A DNA stretch of 64,000 nucleotides, taken from positions 3,149,501 through 3,213,500 of the forward strand of contig JAMXBD010000011.1 in assembly GCA_024138025.1 (NCBI GenBank). Direction: 5' to 3'. This document shows positions 45,532-58,375 of this stretch, piece by piece (the stretch's first letter is position 1; every line of letters begins with the position of its first letter). The notes beneath the pieces are model-generated. The model was not told the origin of the DNA and did not search any database. It saw nothing but the letters and a program-made list of their open reading frames with translations. Made by a program: the position numbers and the translations under genes. This DNA is from Combretum micranthum (taxonomy: Eukaryota; Streptophyta; Magnoliopsida; Myrtales; Combretaceae).

Positions 45532-46797
45532 TGTAAGAAGCACATCCAAACAATTTAGTAGGTTTTTGAAATTAAAAAAAATATCAATCGACTAAGCTTG
45601 ATTACACGCGCATGCATATTGTGGAAGCATAAGCTATAAGATGGGTTTTTAATTCAATTTTAAGCTCACTTATCCAACCATTATCTCTTTTATCCTTTTA
45701 CCACAATTGCGACAATGATAATAAAGAGATAAGGAAAGGAGAATATCACACCATATTTAACGTGGAGTTCAACCCATCCTAGTTTCTACAGTCTACAATT
45801 TGTCTCATTCGATAAAGACTTTACACATTTCATTCAAACAAACAGTTGTCTCACAAAGAGGACTTTACAACAAATGCCTCACAATAGAGGACTTCACATT
45901 GCTTCAATAAAGGACTTCATTCAATGTCTTGACATGAGGACTTCACAAATGCCTACACATAAGTAGGAATTCACATAGGTGTGTTGACATGAGGACTTTA
46001 CTAAAACACTCAAGTAAAACATGTAAATAGTATATTACAATATTAACTCGCTAATCTCATGAATAAAACTATTCACTTAACAAATACAAACACAAAATGA
46101 GAGAATATTTTTACATAATATCTACAAGTTAAGCTCTACTATCTCTTATCTCTTCTCTAATCTCTATTAAAAATCACCCCGAAACATTCTATATATATAT
46201 TTAAAAACATAGTCGTTTACCCTAAAAGAACCTCCAATGGTCATATTCAAAATTTTGCAACAACTAGTTTTTAAATTGCCATGCCTTAAACTTTGTCTAG
46301 CCTCAAATTTAGCCCTTAACCAAGTCTGTTGTCCTCAAGCCTTAGATTCCAACTTGTTGCGCCCTGGAGCATGTCGCGCCCTGGAGCATGTCGCTCCTCA
46401 ATTTAGACTTCGACTAAATCTGTTATCTTTATCTCTTTGAGCTTGAGACTTGAGTTTGTCGAGTTTTAATTTTGAGCTTGTTGTACCCTAACCAATTAAC
46501 ATGTTGAGCCCTCGTTGTGAATTGCAACCAAGCTTGTTCAGCTTGTTTTGTTCCACTCATTGTGCCCTAGTTTTATACCTATCATGCCTTGGATCAAACT
46601 TACAGAGTCTTCAAGTTTAGGTCGTGACCAAGGCTATGCACATATGAATTTGCTCCTACTAAAACTTGCATAAACTCCACAAAAACTCGCAACATACACA
46701 TATATGCATATTAAATCTTAAACATATCAAAAAAAAGTTTTGCTTATTAAATGTAGCTTGACTAATTTGTGAAGCATTTATGTAATACATTGTCTCA
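45532..46797 (-). mobile_element. Possible solo LTR inserted in the outer D element
   Basis: The collinearity of the outer D LTR with D-left breaks near 45530 and resumes near 46825. The insert could run from TG at 45532 to TCTCA at 46797, with flanks ttaaa and tcaaa (4 of 5 match). Minus-strand reading includes GGTTGAACTCCACGTTAAAT (near 45760), reminiscent of Copia-type LTR leaders, and repeated AAGTCCTC…TGACA words at 45855-46000. Alternative limits: a direct repeat ATTAAATGTA at about 45526 and 46748. Confidence 0.35.
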
Positions 46798-49700
46798 TCA
46801 AAATAAACTTGCAACCACCCATGGTTCATCAAGGTCATCTTTAAATATTAGTTCATTTTAGGATGTCTACCTTAACAAGCAACATGCAAGTCACTATGCT
46901 CCTGATATCAAAATAGTAGACGGTAAAGGATTACAAGGAACAATAGGTTAATTGAATATCTATCAAGAAAGATTAATTTGTATTAGTATTAAGTATAAAA
47001 CTAAGGATTCAAGTCATATTGATTAGTCAATGGACATAAGGTCTTATATACTATAAGGCCTTTAGCTTATAATTAAATTGACTTCATTTGGGGTAATTAG
47101 GCTTAGGTGATTTGGACCAAGCTCATGAATTCGAAATTGAATTTATTATTTAGATGCATTTAGCCTTTAGGAATCCTAGGTTAGGCCCGATAAGAAATTT
47201 CCTAAGTGTTTTACTTTGTAAGATAATGATCTTTAAGGTTTAAGAATTGAACCTATTAAGGAATATAAATATTAAATTAGGTGGAATCGGGCTTTATTTT
47301 CAATTTAAGTCCAATTTGAGTAATATTAGTTATTGGACCTTAGAATTATGCACAAGCACAATTGGAATTTAATTTAGATCCTAATTAAGCTATTAGTCCC
47401 TCTTATATCCTATATAGGCCCACTAATAATATTTAAGGGCTTTTAGGCCCATAGAAGGAATTTGAGTTTGATTGGGTATTTCAATACCTAGAATTGATAA
47501 TGGATTTAAATATTTTAGGACTAGACTCAATTGGAATAAGTAAGGGTGTTAGGCTTGTATTATGAAATATAAGCCCATAAAACGTAAAGTTAAGTATTGT
47601 CTACATTTTGAAGGTGTAGGTCCTAAATGGCTAGGAAAAAATTGTTAAGATTTAGTTTGGGCCTATTTAGTGTAAATAAGCTTAGTTCGCTAGAAATTAT
47701 GTTATTAAGCCTAGGGTTGCGTTGCTAAACCAATTTTATCTAATTAAGCCAGTTTGTCGTTATTTAGTCAAATTGGATTCAATTTTAGAATTTAAGACCA
47801 TAACCAATTATTAAAGCCCAAATTTATTAATATTAAGAAAGTAGGAGCTAAATTAATTTTCAAGTCAATTTTAGGTTATTTAGGTCAAGTTAGACCTATT
47901 CTTACTATCTTGGCCTATTTTAAGTCATTTACGTCAAATTAATTATATTTTTACTAATTATACACATTTGAATTATTTTAGCCTATTTAAACATAAAATA
48001 ATTACCAATTCTATTTTATAGTCCTTTTAAGCCCAAAGTTTATAAAAGCCCATCTATTTTCTAAATATCCAATTTAATCTCCTTTATATAGCTAGAGTTC
48101 ATTTAATTTAATCGAGTCATAAATTGTCAATAAGTCCATTTAGCATGTCAAGACCCATAAAAAGAACTGTATTTTCTGTATATTTTCCCCTATTCTGTTG
48201 TTACAGCTGGCTGGGCTTTACGTAATCGGTCGGATCATTTTATTTTATTTAAGTCCATACTATGTCTCTTTATTTAATTTTATAAGTAAAAGTTCTATTA
48301 TGCCTATATTATCATATTTTACCCACAAACTTATTTATATCAATTTTAATTTGAAAAAATTCATAATAATTTATAAAATGCCTAAGTTAACTAATCATAC
48401 ATTAACCAAGCTGGTTTAACCATTTAATCAATTATTTAAGCTGAAACATACAATTTTTCATTGTAAAATAGGGATGGAATATTGTCAAACGAATTCAAAT
48501 TATTTTTTAAAAATAGTAAATAAATCTCAAAAATAAAAAAAAAAACTTCCATTTTGAAGCTAGACATATTAAAACATCATTTCCAAAAGTTTCATTCATA
48601 AATAGATTGATTTGATATTTTATTTAAATTTAACAACTCAAGTCACTATATACTATCAACTAAAATAGAAATAATTTTTAAAAATAGTAAATAACAAATC
48701 ACAGAAATTTCTAGTTTGAATAAAGATACAATAAAATATCATTCCTATGATTTTTAATAAAAAATAAATTCATTTGATGCTTTATTTACATTTAAAAACT
48801 CAAGTTACTACAAACTATTATGAGAAATAAATCATTTTTTTTAAATAGTTAATGATCTTGAAAAATCACAAAACTTTTTATGTTATCACTAGACATATTA
48901 ATCTACCATTTATAAAAACTTTTGTGCAAAAATAAGTTTTTTAATATTTTATTTATTTTTCTTATTTGTCAAAACTATTAGGCCTTCAAAAATAGTAAAC
49001 TAAGTTGAAAAATTTTCAAACTTTCCAGTTTATATCTTAAAATAACAAACTACTATTTTCCCAAATTTCATCCAAAAATAAATTCGTTTACTACATTAAC
49101 TAATATCACAAAACTTATACTCTTAGGTGATTAATTTCTATCCAATATAAATAATAGCATAGTTATCCAATTTCATCATAAAAAATCATTAGAAAAATGA
49201 TATAAAACACATGAAAATAGAATATATGTAATGATAGTCCCTTTTAACGATATTTATATCTCAAATTCATTAAACCACACATAAACAATGATAATATCAA
49301 CATATTTTCATTAAACCAATTAACACATGATATTTCACCCGAATCATATATTTTATATTCTGTATTTTTAGTAACATAATCTATTATTCACTAACACATT
49401 TCACTAAACATACAAATTAACTAAAACACTTACATGAGGTAGAAAAACAAAGCTTCAACCATCACTACCTTACTCCTAGAAATTCGATGAAGCTCATTTT
49501 GCCTTTAACCCAAAATTTCCCTTGATAACACCTAATTTTAAGAAGAAAAATATAGATTAATGGGTGCTTTAGATGGTTTGAAGAAGATATAAAACATAAA
49601 AAGCTTAGTACCTATGAGGGTTTTGACAAGAGAAATGAGTTTGTAATGTTTTAAAGTTTGTTTTGAGAGAAGAATTAAGAGAAATTTTCTACTAGAAGAG

Positions 49701-50039
49701 GGAGGTAAAATGGTGACTACTTTAGGGTGCATTAGGGTTTTGTTTTGTAAAAAGAGAGTAGGATAAAAATAAAGATATTAGTTGCTAATATAGAGAATAT
49801 TCTAGAGCTTATGGATTAGCAAAAAGATAATTTCAAATGAAAAATTTTCTGATAAAAATGGAGGCTATGTGGGTGCCAAATTAGGATTTCTTTTAGGATT
49901 TTTGCAAAAGGAAATGTGGGTAGGGGGTAGTATAAATGTGGCTCCTTTAAGGAACGTTCTAAAGCATTTTAGGAGGCTAAATTAAATAAATATATTGAAA
50001 AATTCTATTGAAAAATTAGATGGATAAAAATAGGGATGT
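46798..50039 (-). other. Continuation of the outer D LTR, no gene
   Basis: AT-rich, with many short TTAAGCC/TTTAGGCC words and long A or T runs. On the minus strand a TTTATACTA (near 49933) precedes a leader-like stretch (CTCTTTTTACAAAACAAAACC and TTCTCTCAAAACAAAC, about 49750-49600), which fits the promoter of a minus-strand LTR. No coding region. Confidence 0.4.
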
Positions 50040-50784
50040 TGTAAACCCCCCAAAATTTTCATAATTCATAGAAAATAATTCTAAAAGTTTAGAGTTTAAA
50101 TCCCAAAATCGACTCACGCTAAAACCAAATTCTAAATCAAGACAAGCGCCAAGAAACGAAACCCTAAAAATCGAACCAAGTTAAAGCTTAATTCCAAATA
50201 AAGAGCAAAAACGAATTTTCTCAATCTTGAGAAAACGAGAACCCCTAAAACAAAATATAAAGTCCAATTACCGATATAATCAATGTCCGTACGTCAATTA
50301 AATAATCTACCCAATTCCTAAAACGCAAATCGAAATAATAGATCCAAATGCCGCTTAACAACGAGATAATAAAATCCTAATTCCTTCAGTAAAATTTTAG
50401 AATCACAAAATCCAAATTTTCCACAAAAGTCAAAATGAGTCAACTCATAAACCTAGACTCGGTTAAACGATCCCGAGAACTAAAAACAAATAAATAATCA
50501 CGAATGAAATAAGATAAACCACAGACGTCGAGCCAGAAATATAATACGATCAAAACTCAAAAATTATACGATCTTACGAATAACCCAGTAAAATCGAAAA
50601 TCAAAACGGAACCCTAAAAGTCAACAAGCCTATAATGAACCCTAGTGTTTAAGATCCGGCAATCCCATGTTTCCAAACCCTAGAAAACGAAATTAAGTTA
50701 ATGACCTAGAATAGTTCGTAATAATATAGGGTAACATAAAAATATCAGATTCGCGAATTTCGAGTGACCTTCGGACCCAAACGG

Positions 50785-50912
50785 GATCAGTTCTCGAAAA
50801 GCGTGTCCCGGAGCTCGGAATACTAAAAATATTCCGTTTATACCAATAGATCAGTTCTCGAAAAGCGTGTCCCGGAGCTCGGAATACTAAAAATATTCCG
50901 TTTATACCAATA
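50785..50912 (+). repeat. Perfect 64-bp tandem duplication in LTR C
   Basis: GATCAGTTCTCGAAAAGCGT…TTTATACCAATA at 50785-50848 is repeated exactly at 50849-50912. A and B have a single, diverged copy (near 27928 and 28343). Confidence 0.95.
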
Positions 50913-51305
50913 GACTCGTAAAAATACAAGGATTCCAAAAATATCAGTTTTAGAATTTTTCGATAGCTCAAAATTACAGATATCGCATTATTACGCGTAT
51001 TTTTATTACTACCGGTACTTTAATTGTCTAGTCTACTATTCATAGTACTTTTCTACTATTCATTACTATTCATCTATCTCTACTTTTTCTTACACCTACA
51101 TATCTATTTCCTTACTTTTTTCATTTCCAATATACCTTTATTCACATCAACTTTACACATTACTTCTTTATTACACAAACAAATAAAATAAAATCAATTT
51201 CCCCCTCTAACAAAGCAAAACCGGCGCCTAGTGTTCCCCCCATGCATCCAATTATTTTTCTTTTTCAATTTATTTTATTACATCCAAAAATCACTCCAAA
51301 AATTC

Positions 51306-51313
51306 TATAAATA
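51306..51313 (+). promoter_or_regulatory. TATA box of LTR C
   Basis: TCTATAAATACCCC, 1.27 kb into the LTR, followed by a C/T- and A-rich leader as in A and B. Confidence 0.7.
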
Positions 51314-51537
51314 CCCCTTCCTCTTCCATTCTTTCACAATTCTTTACACTACCAAAACTCTCTCAAAATCTCTCCACAAATTCTCTCATCAAGAATTCTC
51401 TCTACCAAAACACTCTCAAATCAATTCCTCACAAAAATCATGTCTCATACATAAACCATCTACCACATATCACTACTCACATAATACCCATTTCATTTAC
51501 CATCTCCATATCTCTTACACACTTTAGGTAATATTTC

Positions 51538-54012
51538 TTCCATATGTTATTCATCCATGTCATGTAACTTAACATGACTATGGTGTTGTTTTGAAACTCA
51601 TATGAGTAGTAAAAGCAACAACATGTTCATGTTTTGTTCTTGTACATAAGCTTCCTATTTTATTATGTTGTTATTATTTGCTTCTAATCTAACTTATATT
51701 ATGTATATTATGTATATATATTTATTTAGAGCATATAAGCTCATTTGGTTATTTATTTACGTTCAAGTTATGCAATTTATTTATTTTATTAAGACTAGTC
51801 TTTCTAGTCTTAGACTTGTCCATCTCAAGTCAAAACGATCTTTTATTTATTTTCTTTAATCTTTCGGGACTAGTCCATTCTTAGTCCCGGGATGCCTTCA
51901 TAATGCTAAGGCTCCAATACTTGATCGGGATTCCTTGATGAAGCTAAGGTTCCCAATACTTGATATTTTATTTTTCTGCTTATTATTTATTTATGTTCTT
52001 ATTTCTTTATATGCTCATGATACTTGCATTTACATAATGCTAATGTCTCAACTAAATCTAAAAATAGAATTTTTCTTTACTTAATGAACTCAAAGCTAAG
52101 TTTTCAATCATATGATTTATCACAAAATCATTATCAACAACATAGAAAAGGAGTTTTCTCAACGTCTTCATAAATAACAAAGATAGATTTTCAAGGAATC
52201 ATAAGAAATAAATATTTTCTTTGTATATTATGTTAACCTAAGCTTTTAGTAATATAATTTATTAAAAGTCTTTACAAAAGCTCAAGATTTAAACTCTTTT
52301 AAACTTCGAAATACAACTAAGAAAACAAACCACTTTTCAAAGTTAATATAAAAATCAACTCATAAGGAACCCACTTAGGAAAAGTAATGATTTTTAAATT
52401 CTAAAAGAAAGAACTTGTTTTCAAAAGAATATAAATAAAGTAAGGTTAGCAATAATGTATTTTATCAATAAAAATGGTTCTTTTCAAAAGAAATGAAAGA
52501 ACAAGTTTTAGAAAGCAAAAGCTTATATTTTAGGAATAGATATAAGAAAACAAGGCTCATTTTCTAAGATCATCTTAAACAAATTATGAAAAGGTTATCG
52601 ACAACTTAATATAGTTTTGATAAATTAACCTTTTATCACTAGAAATGAAATTTATGAAAGACTAGGGTTAAAGGAAAATTTGCTTGTTTTGGAAAAAGGA
52701 ATGAAGGAAATAAAATAAGAATATATTCATTTGTAATAAAAAAATATAAGGTTTCTTCTAAATACTTGAAAAGAAATTATCAAAGTTAAAAGTTTTAAGC
52801 TCAAAATGAATTGTTTTATGAAATAAATTGTTGAGACACTACCATTAGGATTTTTGCATATAAAGTGAGCATACCTATATATTCAAAAAGTGTTTATCAA
52901 ATATATATTTATATGGTTATAAAAGGATTTTCTTTAAAATGAAGTTGAGTTAGAAAATGGATTTTTTTTGCAAAAGTTTAGAAAATTCGTTTTAAATCTG
53001 TACCTGACGTTTTCGGAACCCAAATGACCTTTTATGACCAAGATAAGTTTAGAAAGGGATAGAACTTTTCGAATAGGTAGAAAACAGTATATCATATGTG
53101 AAATTCCGAGTTAAAATGAGCAAGTTATGGCCATTTTAAGTTGGAATTTCTTCTTATACGATTTTACCACGAATTTTTAGTAAAGTTTAGAATCTCCAAA
53201 AATAGAAATACATGAAATACTTATCCCGGGTATTTCTTTTGTCTAGGTGACGAAGGATACGGAAATACCCTATCCAAGGATTTCTACGACTAAGAAGATA
53301 GCGAAATGGACGAGTGAGTTATTCCTCCTAAATTCGTTACATTGCTTGTGCTTGTAAAGTAGTAGCATTAGTATATTAGGAAAAGATAAAAAGGGATATA
53401 TATTTGGGGAATTCGGGATTATATATATGATTTATGTTTATGCGTGAATCGAGAATATCGCAACTTCGATTTGCTTGTTTAAATAATTTGGTTTACTTAC
53501 TTGTATGATTGTTTATTGTTGCTAAATTGATTGATCGTCCCAATAAACCTTAATAAGGTTTGACCTAAGAACAATAAAACGTTCACGCATAGTATCCATC
53601 GAGTCACATTTTTTTGAGAAGGCTGCTACTCCTACGCATAGAGTTGGATTGGCTGTGATCGTGCGGTGCCACGGGCCATGTTCCTTCCTGGAGAATCCAA
53701 ATCGCTCGGGGAAAGCGACTCTAGGTTCGGAGCCGAGCCAACCGAATGCTGTGGGTGAGGACCTGGGGACTAGCAGTAGAAGGTCGAGGACCTTCAACCC
53801 TGATTCCCTAACCTTTGACACGGAGGGGTAAATCCGTTCTATATATGGTTTCCGGATGACTATATATATTCGCATAATCATGTGATTGTTGCATTGAATT
53901 CATGGCATATGTGTGATTAAATAAATAAACTTGTTGAAAATGTGGTGTGAATGAAAAGGAATATCTCACTAAGCTAGTTGTAGCTTATACCCCTATAGAT
54001 TTGTTGAAACAG
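51538..54012 (+). other. Candidate intron inside LTR C
   Basis: Donor-like CTTTAG/GTAATA after the leader and TTGTTGAAACAG/GT after the conserved box bracket 2.5 kb with the hairpins. The same arrangement is seen in A and B. Inference only. Confidence 0.4.
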
Positions 54013-54596
54013 GTGTATTCGTGGATTAATTTGAAGATCATGACATTAAGGAAGTCATGGGCGGAAGATTAAGGATATGGAATCATATGATGAAGAAATT
54101 TTGTAAGGTTCTTTATATGTGATAACCTATATGATTAGGGACGTATATTTATTTGAAGATAATAGAAGAATATGCCTTAAGAATTGAATTATGATATGCT
54201 TATGTTTTATATTCTCTTTGCCTTGTTACTTATTTATTATCAATGTAAATTGCGCTACTCCGATGCGTCCCCTTGGTTGTGATGTACGCCTTGTACAAAA
54301 TATGGAAGCCTTTGCATGACTAAGGTAGTCATTCCTAGGCTTTAGTATTGTGTACGGCGGACTGCCACGTTTAGGGTACCCCTCGGGGCGTGACAGATGT
54401 GTTGAGTTCCAGATGATTTTTAGATGGGTTTAAAGTTAAGACGATTCATGGGTTTGGTTAGCAATTTGGTTAAAGTCTTAAAATGTGCTAGAGGTTAAAA
54501 GAGCTTAGGAAATAGATAGATTAATTTAGAAAATTTGAAGATGATGAAATAAATTTAGCTAATTAGGTGATTGAAATATATATTTGGTCATAATTA

Positions 54597-54630
54597 GGTT
54601 ACGTTTGGTTCTAAGGACAGGACAGAACCA
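54597..54630 (+). repeat. Left terminal inverted repeat and GGACAG subterminal words of the Harbinger
   Basis: GGTTACGTTTGGTTCTAAGG then GGACAGGACAG. Further GGACAG copies near 54639, 54663 and 54753. The matching right end is at 61350-61391. Confidence 0.75.
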
Positions 54631-55754
54631 GAGGAACTGGACAGCACAGTATAAGAAGCATTGGACAGAACAAATTTTTTGTCCCACGTTTGGAATGTGT
54701 GGTATTGGATAAGAATTTTGTGCTATCCAATGTTTGGTATGTACAAGTATAGGACAGGACACTATATATTGACCATTATACCCTTATGTTGTAACATATT
54801 TATTTAATTTATTTACTATATTATTTAATAAATACAATTTAAAAAGATTTATTTATACATACAATTAAATTGATTACATACTATATAAAATAAAAAGCCA
54901 TAATTAATTATTTTTGCAAAAAATTGCTACCTAATTAAAATATTAAATATTAATATAATAAATTAATTAGCTTAATATTTAATAAACATAAAATCAATTA
55001 AATTAATACTATCAATATCAAGCTAATTAATTACATAGCAATATATTTATATCTAGATCAATATTAATTCTTGCATTAGTAGGGAATATTAATATTGAAC
55101 AATATAACTAATTACAATAACCATCATAATCCAATTTGCAAAGTCAAGCAATTTTCAATACTTGAAATTTTACAATAACCAAAAATAGTACAGGTAATTA
55201 ACCAAAAAAGCAACTTTCTGGTTTTTGCGGTATATGTTTATGTACAAAAACTCAAAACAAAGACAAATTTCATTTGTGTTATAAAAGCAAGAACTTTGTA
55301 AATGTCCATTCCAAAAATTAAGCTACATTCACAAATTAAAGAGACACCAAAAATGATTGAAATTGAAATGATGCACACAAATTCAATGATGTATCATGGG
55401 AGTATAAAACAAGTTAAAGACCTAACCAAAATTCCATTTGCAAACAGTAGCAACATGCTTTGTATCAATCCATAAGCAACAAGATCTATTTCACTAATAT
55501 GCCCAATATATATTTGGGTCACTACCAGAAGTTTATAAGAAGATACTCTAGCCAGCATTGTTGGAAATGCGATGCCTCAAACAAATTTTACTTCTGTCCA
55601 ATTAAAGTTATCAAAATATGCAACTAACATAATATCTAATAATATCTACAAATCCTCTACTAGAGTTTCTCCTCTTCAAATATCCATCAACTACCCAACT
55701 CAACCAATTAGTCACCTAACAAATGCTACCCTTTGTTCTCCTTGAAGCCTCCAA

Positions 55755-55909
55755 AAAAATTTTTCGTACTATGGATTTGAAGCCATTTTCATAAATACAT
55801 CCAACTCTTCATTTTCAGTCAAACCATAAGTCTTTAATTCTTCTACTATGTTGTCTCTTGGAGGATTTACTATTTTCTTTGCAAGTGTGGAAAAATCATT
55901 TTTAACATC
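55755..55909 (-). pseudogene. C-terminal part of the Harbinger Myb-like ORF1 (left of insertion G)
   Basis: The minus strand reads KNDFSTLAKKIVNPPRDNI, then VEELKTYGLTENEELDVFM and KMASNP, a stop (TAG), and YEKFFWRL. A helical, acidic tail of this kind ending ELDVFMKMASNP…FFW fits the C-terminus of plant Myb/SANT-like proteins from Harbinger and their host relatives (family knowledge, from memory). It resumes the gene cut by solo LTR G; acatc is duplicated at the break. The in-frame TAG replaces what was probably a CAG or CAA codon. Confidence 0.6.
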
Positions 55910-57532
55910 TGTAACGCCCTAACCTGTTGGCATTACAACCCGCCACATGTTCTCTCTTAATAGAACACGCTAAGGCTATAATTTCCACAAACAACACGAA
56001 TATCACCTGTATAATTCTCAATGTTTATATAAAAAAATATGTAGTCCTCAATAAAATAAATCATATGATAAGTATGTAATCCCATAATCAACTTACTAGT
56101 CATGGTTGACATAACTGCAGGTCAACAAGTCAAACCATGCCCTAAAACTGTCACTACATGAGAACTCCAAATACAACTTAAAATTTCAATAAGCAAAATA
56201 TAAATCAATCATTAAAGTCTTCTCTAATCCATCCTATATCCTCTATGACTATACAACTAGTCATCAGCAGGGTAGTCAGGACCGCTAACGCCATCCCCAT
56301 CCTCATAGATGATATCAAAACCCGAAAGATCATAAATCACATTATCATCACTGCACCTGAAATGTAATAGAATGAGCGGCGAAGCCCAGTACGATATATC
56401 TATCCAATTCAAGCAAGATTATGCACAAACAACATGTATAAATAAATGCAACTAAACTAAATGCATACAACAGTTTATTATCATTTTAGTTCGCAAAAAA
56501 ACAAGTTCAGAATCTAGTGTACATAAATTCTGAATGAGTAACTCAGACTCTGCTATAAAAATATCCAACTGATTTGAAAATAGGTAATCATATATATTAT
56601 GGATGAGTAGGTACTCCCAAACATCCCAATTCCTGAACACCTAATTCTACCGGAATCTTTCTTAGTACGAGTCACTCGGGGACACCTCACACTAAGATCA
56701 TCAGGGTGCCTCACCAGTATCACTGTCTGCTAGGTCTCTACTGGTCAAAGCCAATCACAACCAGATAGACAATTATTAAGCTGAATATTTATTAAGTTTA
56801 TTATGCAATTCTGTTCTACATCCATTCACAAGAATTCTATAAAGCACATACAACAAACAATGGATTGGTCGTACCTTTCTAAATTTCAGGAATCTAAATC
56901 AAATCCCTAGAATTTGATACGACAACACACAAAGTAACCCAAACTCACCAATTCTATATCCACATCAACAACAGTTTCACAAATCCAAATGTCTGTTACA
57001 ATATATATTATATATATATATGTATCAACAGACATGATCGCAATATTAACAAACATGAATTCTCAAAAATCCTAACTGAAAAGAAATTTATTATCTATAC
57101 TGTCTATTTTGATCAATCTCCACAATTATCTTCAAGAATAAAGAGGAACTGCACTAAACTCTACAATCATCAATTATTTTCATCAAAACCCTAATTTACA
57201 ATATATTAAGATTGTTTATACGTATTTTGTTGGAATCCATAATAGAGAGAGATTTTACTATTTTGATTCGTAAAACCCGTCTCGCATTCATCAATTTATG
57301 ATTCACACGTGCTAGGGTTTTCTCCAAATCTTCTATATAAAAAATTTAACAAGCCTAAGAAACTTGTATAAATTGTAAAGAATCCTAATGAAAAGATTAA
57401 GATTACTTACTTTGGATCAGAAAAATATTCTCCCGATGATTTTCCAGCATATATCTTCAAAACTCTAAAAATCTCTTCACGAAGGAGAAATATTTATAAA
57501 GAAAAATTCTATCGAAAATGATTTTGCGTCTG

Positions 57533-57540
57533 TATTTATA
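57533..57540 (-). promoter_or_regulatory. TATA box of LTR G
   Basis: Minus-strand TTCTATAAATACAGACG, followed by a leader and a GTAAGT donor-like site near 57410. Confidence 0.55.
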
Positions 57541-57544
57541 GAAA

Positions 57545-57900
57545 TTTCTCATACGGGCCCTACGCCGGTGGCGTACCTGCAGATCTGGCCGGCTTACACC
57601 ATACGCTGGCAAACTTATATGAACGCGGCAGCTTTCGTGAGGCATTGGTTTCCCAATTCAATTCTTTCTTCCTACGCCGGCAAATCCTCAATACGCCGGC
57701 GGCTTTCATGCAGTGTTAGGAAGAAACCCTAGTGAACACCGGCAGCTTTTTCCAGCGTTAAGAAAAATGCTACTGTTCCCATCATACGCCGTCTATACGC
57801 TGGCGGAGTAGATTCTCCAGGAGACGGCGTACAGTCTGTTACAGAGTACGCTGGAAATTTTAAAACCTAGGCCGGCGGCGTTTTTCTTCAGGGATGCCGC
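57545..57900 (-). repeat. TACGCCGGCG palindromic-word array in LTR G
   Basis: CCTACGCCGGTGGCGTACC, CATACGCTGGCAAAC, CCTACGCCGGCAAATCC, AATACGCCGGCGGCTTTC and AACACCGGCAGC occur every 30-60 bp, the same words as in the gypsy LTRs. Confidence 0.75.
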
Positions 57901-58375
57901 CCTTCATTGCAGAAATTAAGAAAATTGATCCAAATTGTTGTCAATCTTAATCAAGTCTTTATCATATAAACACAATACAATTGTATTTCAACTTTGACCA
58001 TAAAACCTTCTTATTTAATATCCTTCAATTCTTGTAACATCACTGGAAATAAAAAGACACGAAACCCTTCAATTCTTATAACAGCACAGGAAACGAAAAG
58101 ACACCTCATGTATTATATGCCTGCCATATAATACACATAAATAAAACTTATAAGGATTGACCATAAAACCCTCTTATTTTTCAGCATATGACAACTTTTG
58201 CCCTTTATCATAATTTATTGAAGATTTACTATTTTTAAAGACTTGTTGACCATCATCAATGTGAGGGTTGATAATAATATCTCATTTATCAGGGTTGACC
58301 ATAGAACCCTATTATTTTATAACAAATGACAAACTTGCCCTTCTTTATAAAATATTTATCTTATGTTACAACATC

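Larger units (their letters stand above)
50040..54395 (+). mobile_element. Solo LTR C (4.36 kb), TSD gatgt
   Basis: Starts TGTAAACCCCCC and ends CTCGGGGCGTGACA, flanked by gatgt at 50035-50039 and 54396-54400. Collinear with A and B. It has a 64-bp tandem duplication (50785-50912), TATAAATA at 51306-51313, donor-like CTTTAG/GTAATA at 51538, hairpins at 51791-51888, a core shared with A and B (about 53060-53150), a GC-richer block (53620-53830), box TCTCACTAAGCTAG (53964-53977) and acceptor-like GTTGAAACAG ending 54012. No coding sequence and no second LTR: a solo LTR. Confidence 0.93.
55910..58370 (-). mobile_element. Solo LTR G (2.46 kb), TSD acatc, inside the Harbinger ORF1
   Basis: Flanked by acatc at 55905-55909 and 58371-58375. 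Minus strand: starts TGTAACATAAG and ends AGGGCGTTACA. The minus orientation is supported by TATAAATA (57533-57540), donor-like GTAAGT near 57410, box GTACTGGGCTTCGCCGCTCAT (56372-56392) and CATTTCAG/GTG shortly after, as in the gypsy LTRs. A TACGCCGGCG palindromic array (57545-57900) here lies upstream of the TATA box. No coding region. Confidence 0.88.

Noticed and set aside
53649..53831. GC-richer open frames on both strands at 53522-53881
   Set aside because: No recognisable protein; lies in the non-coding part of LTR C and is not preserved in A or B.
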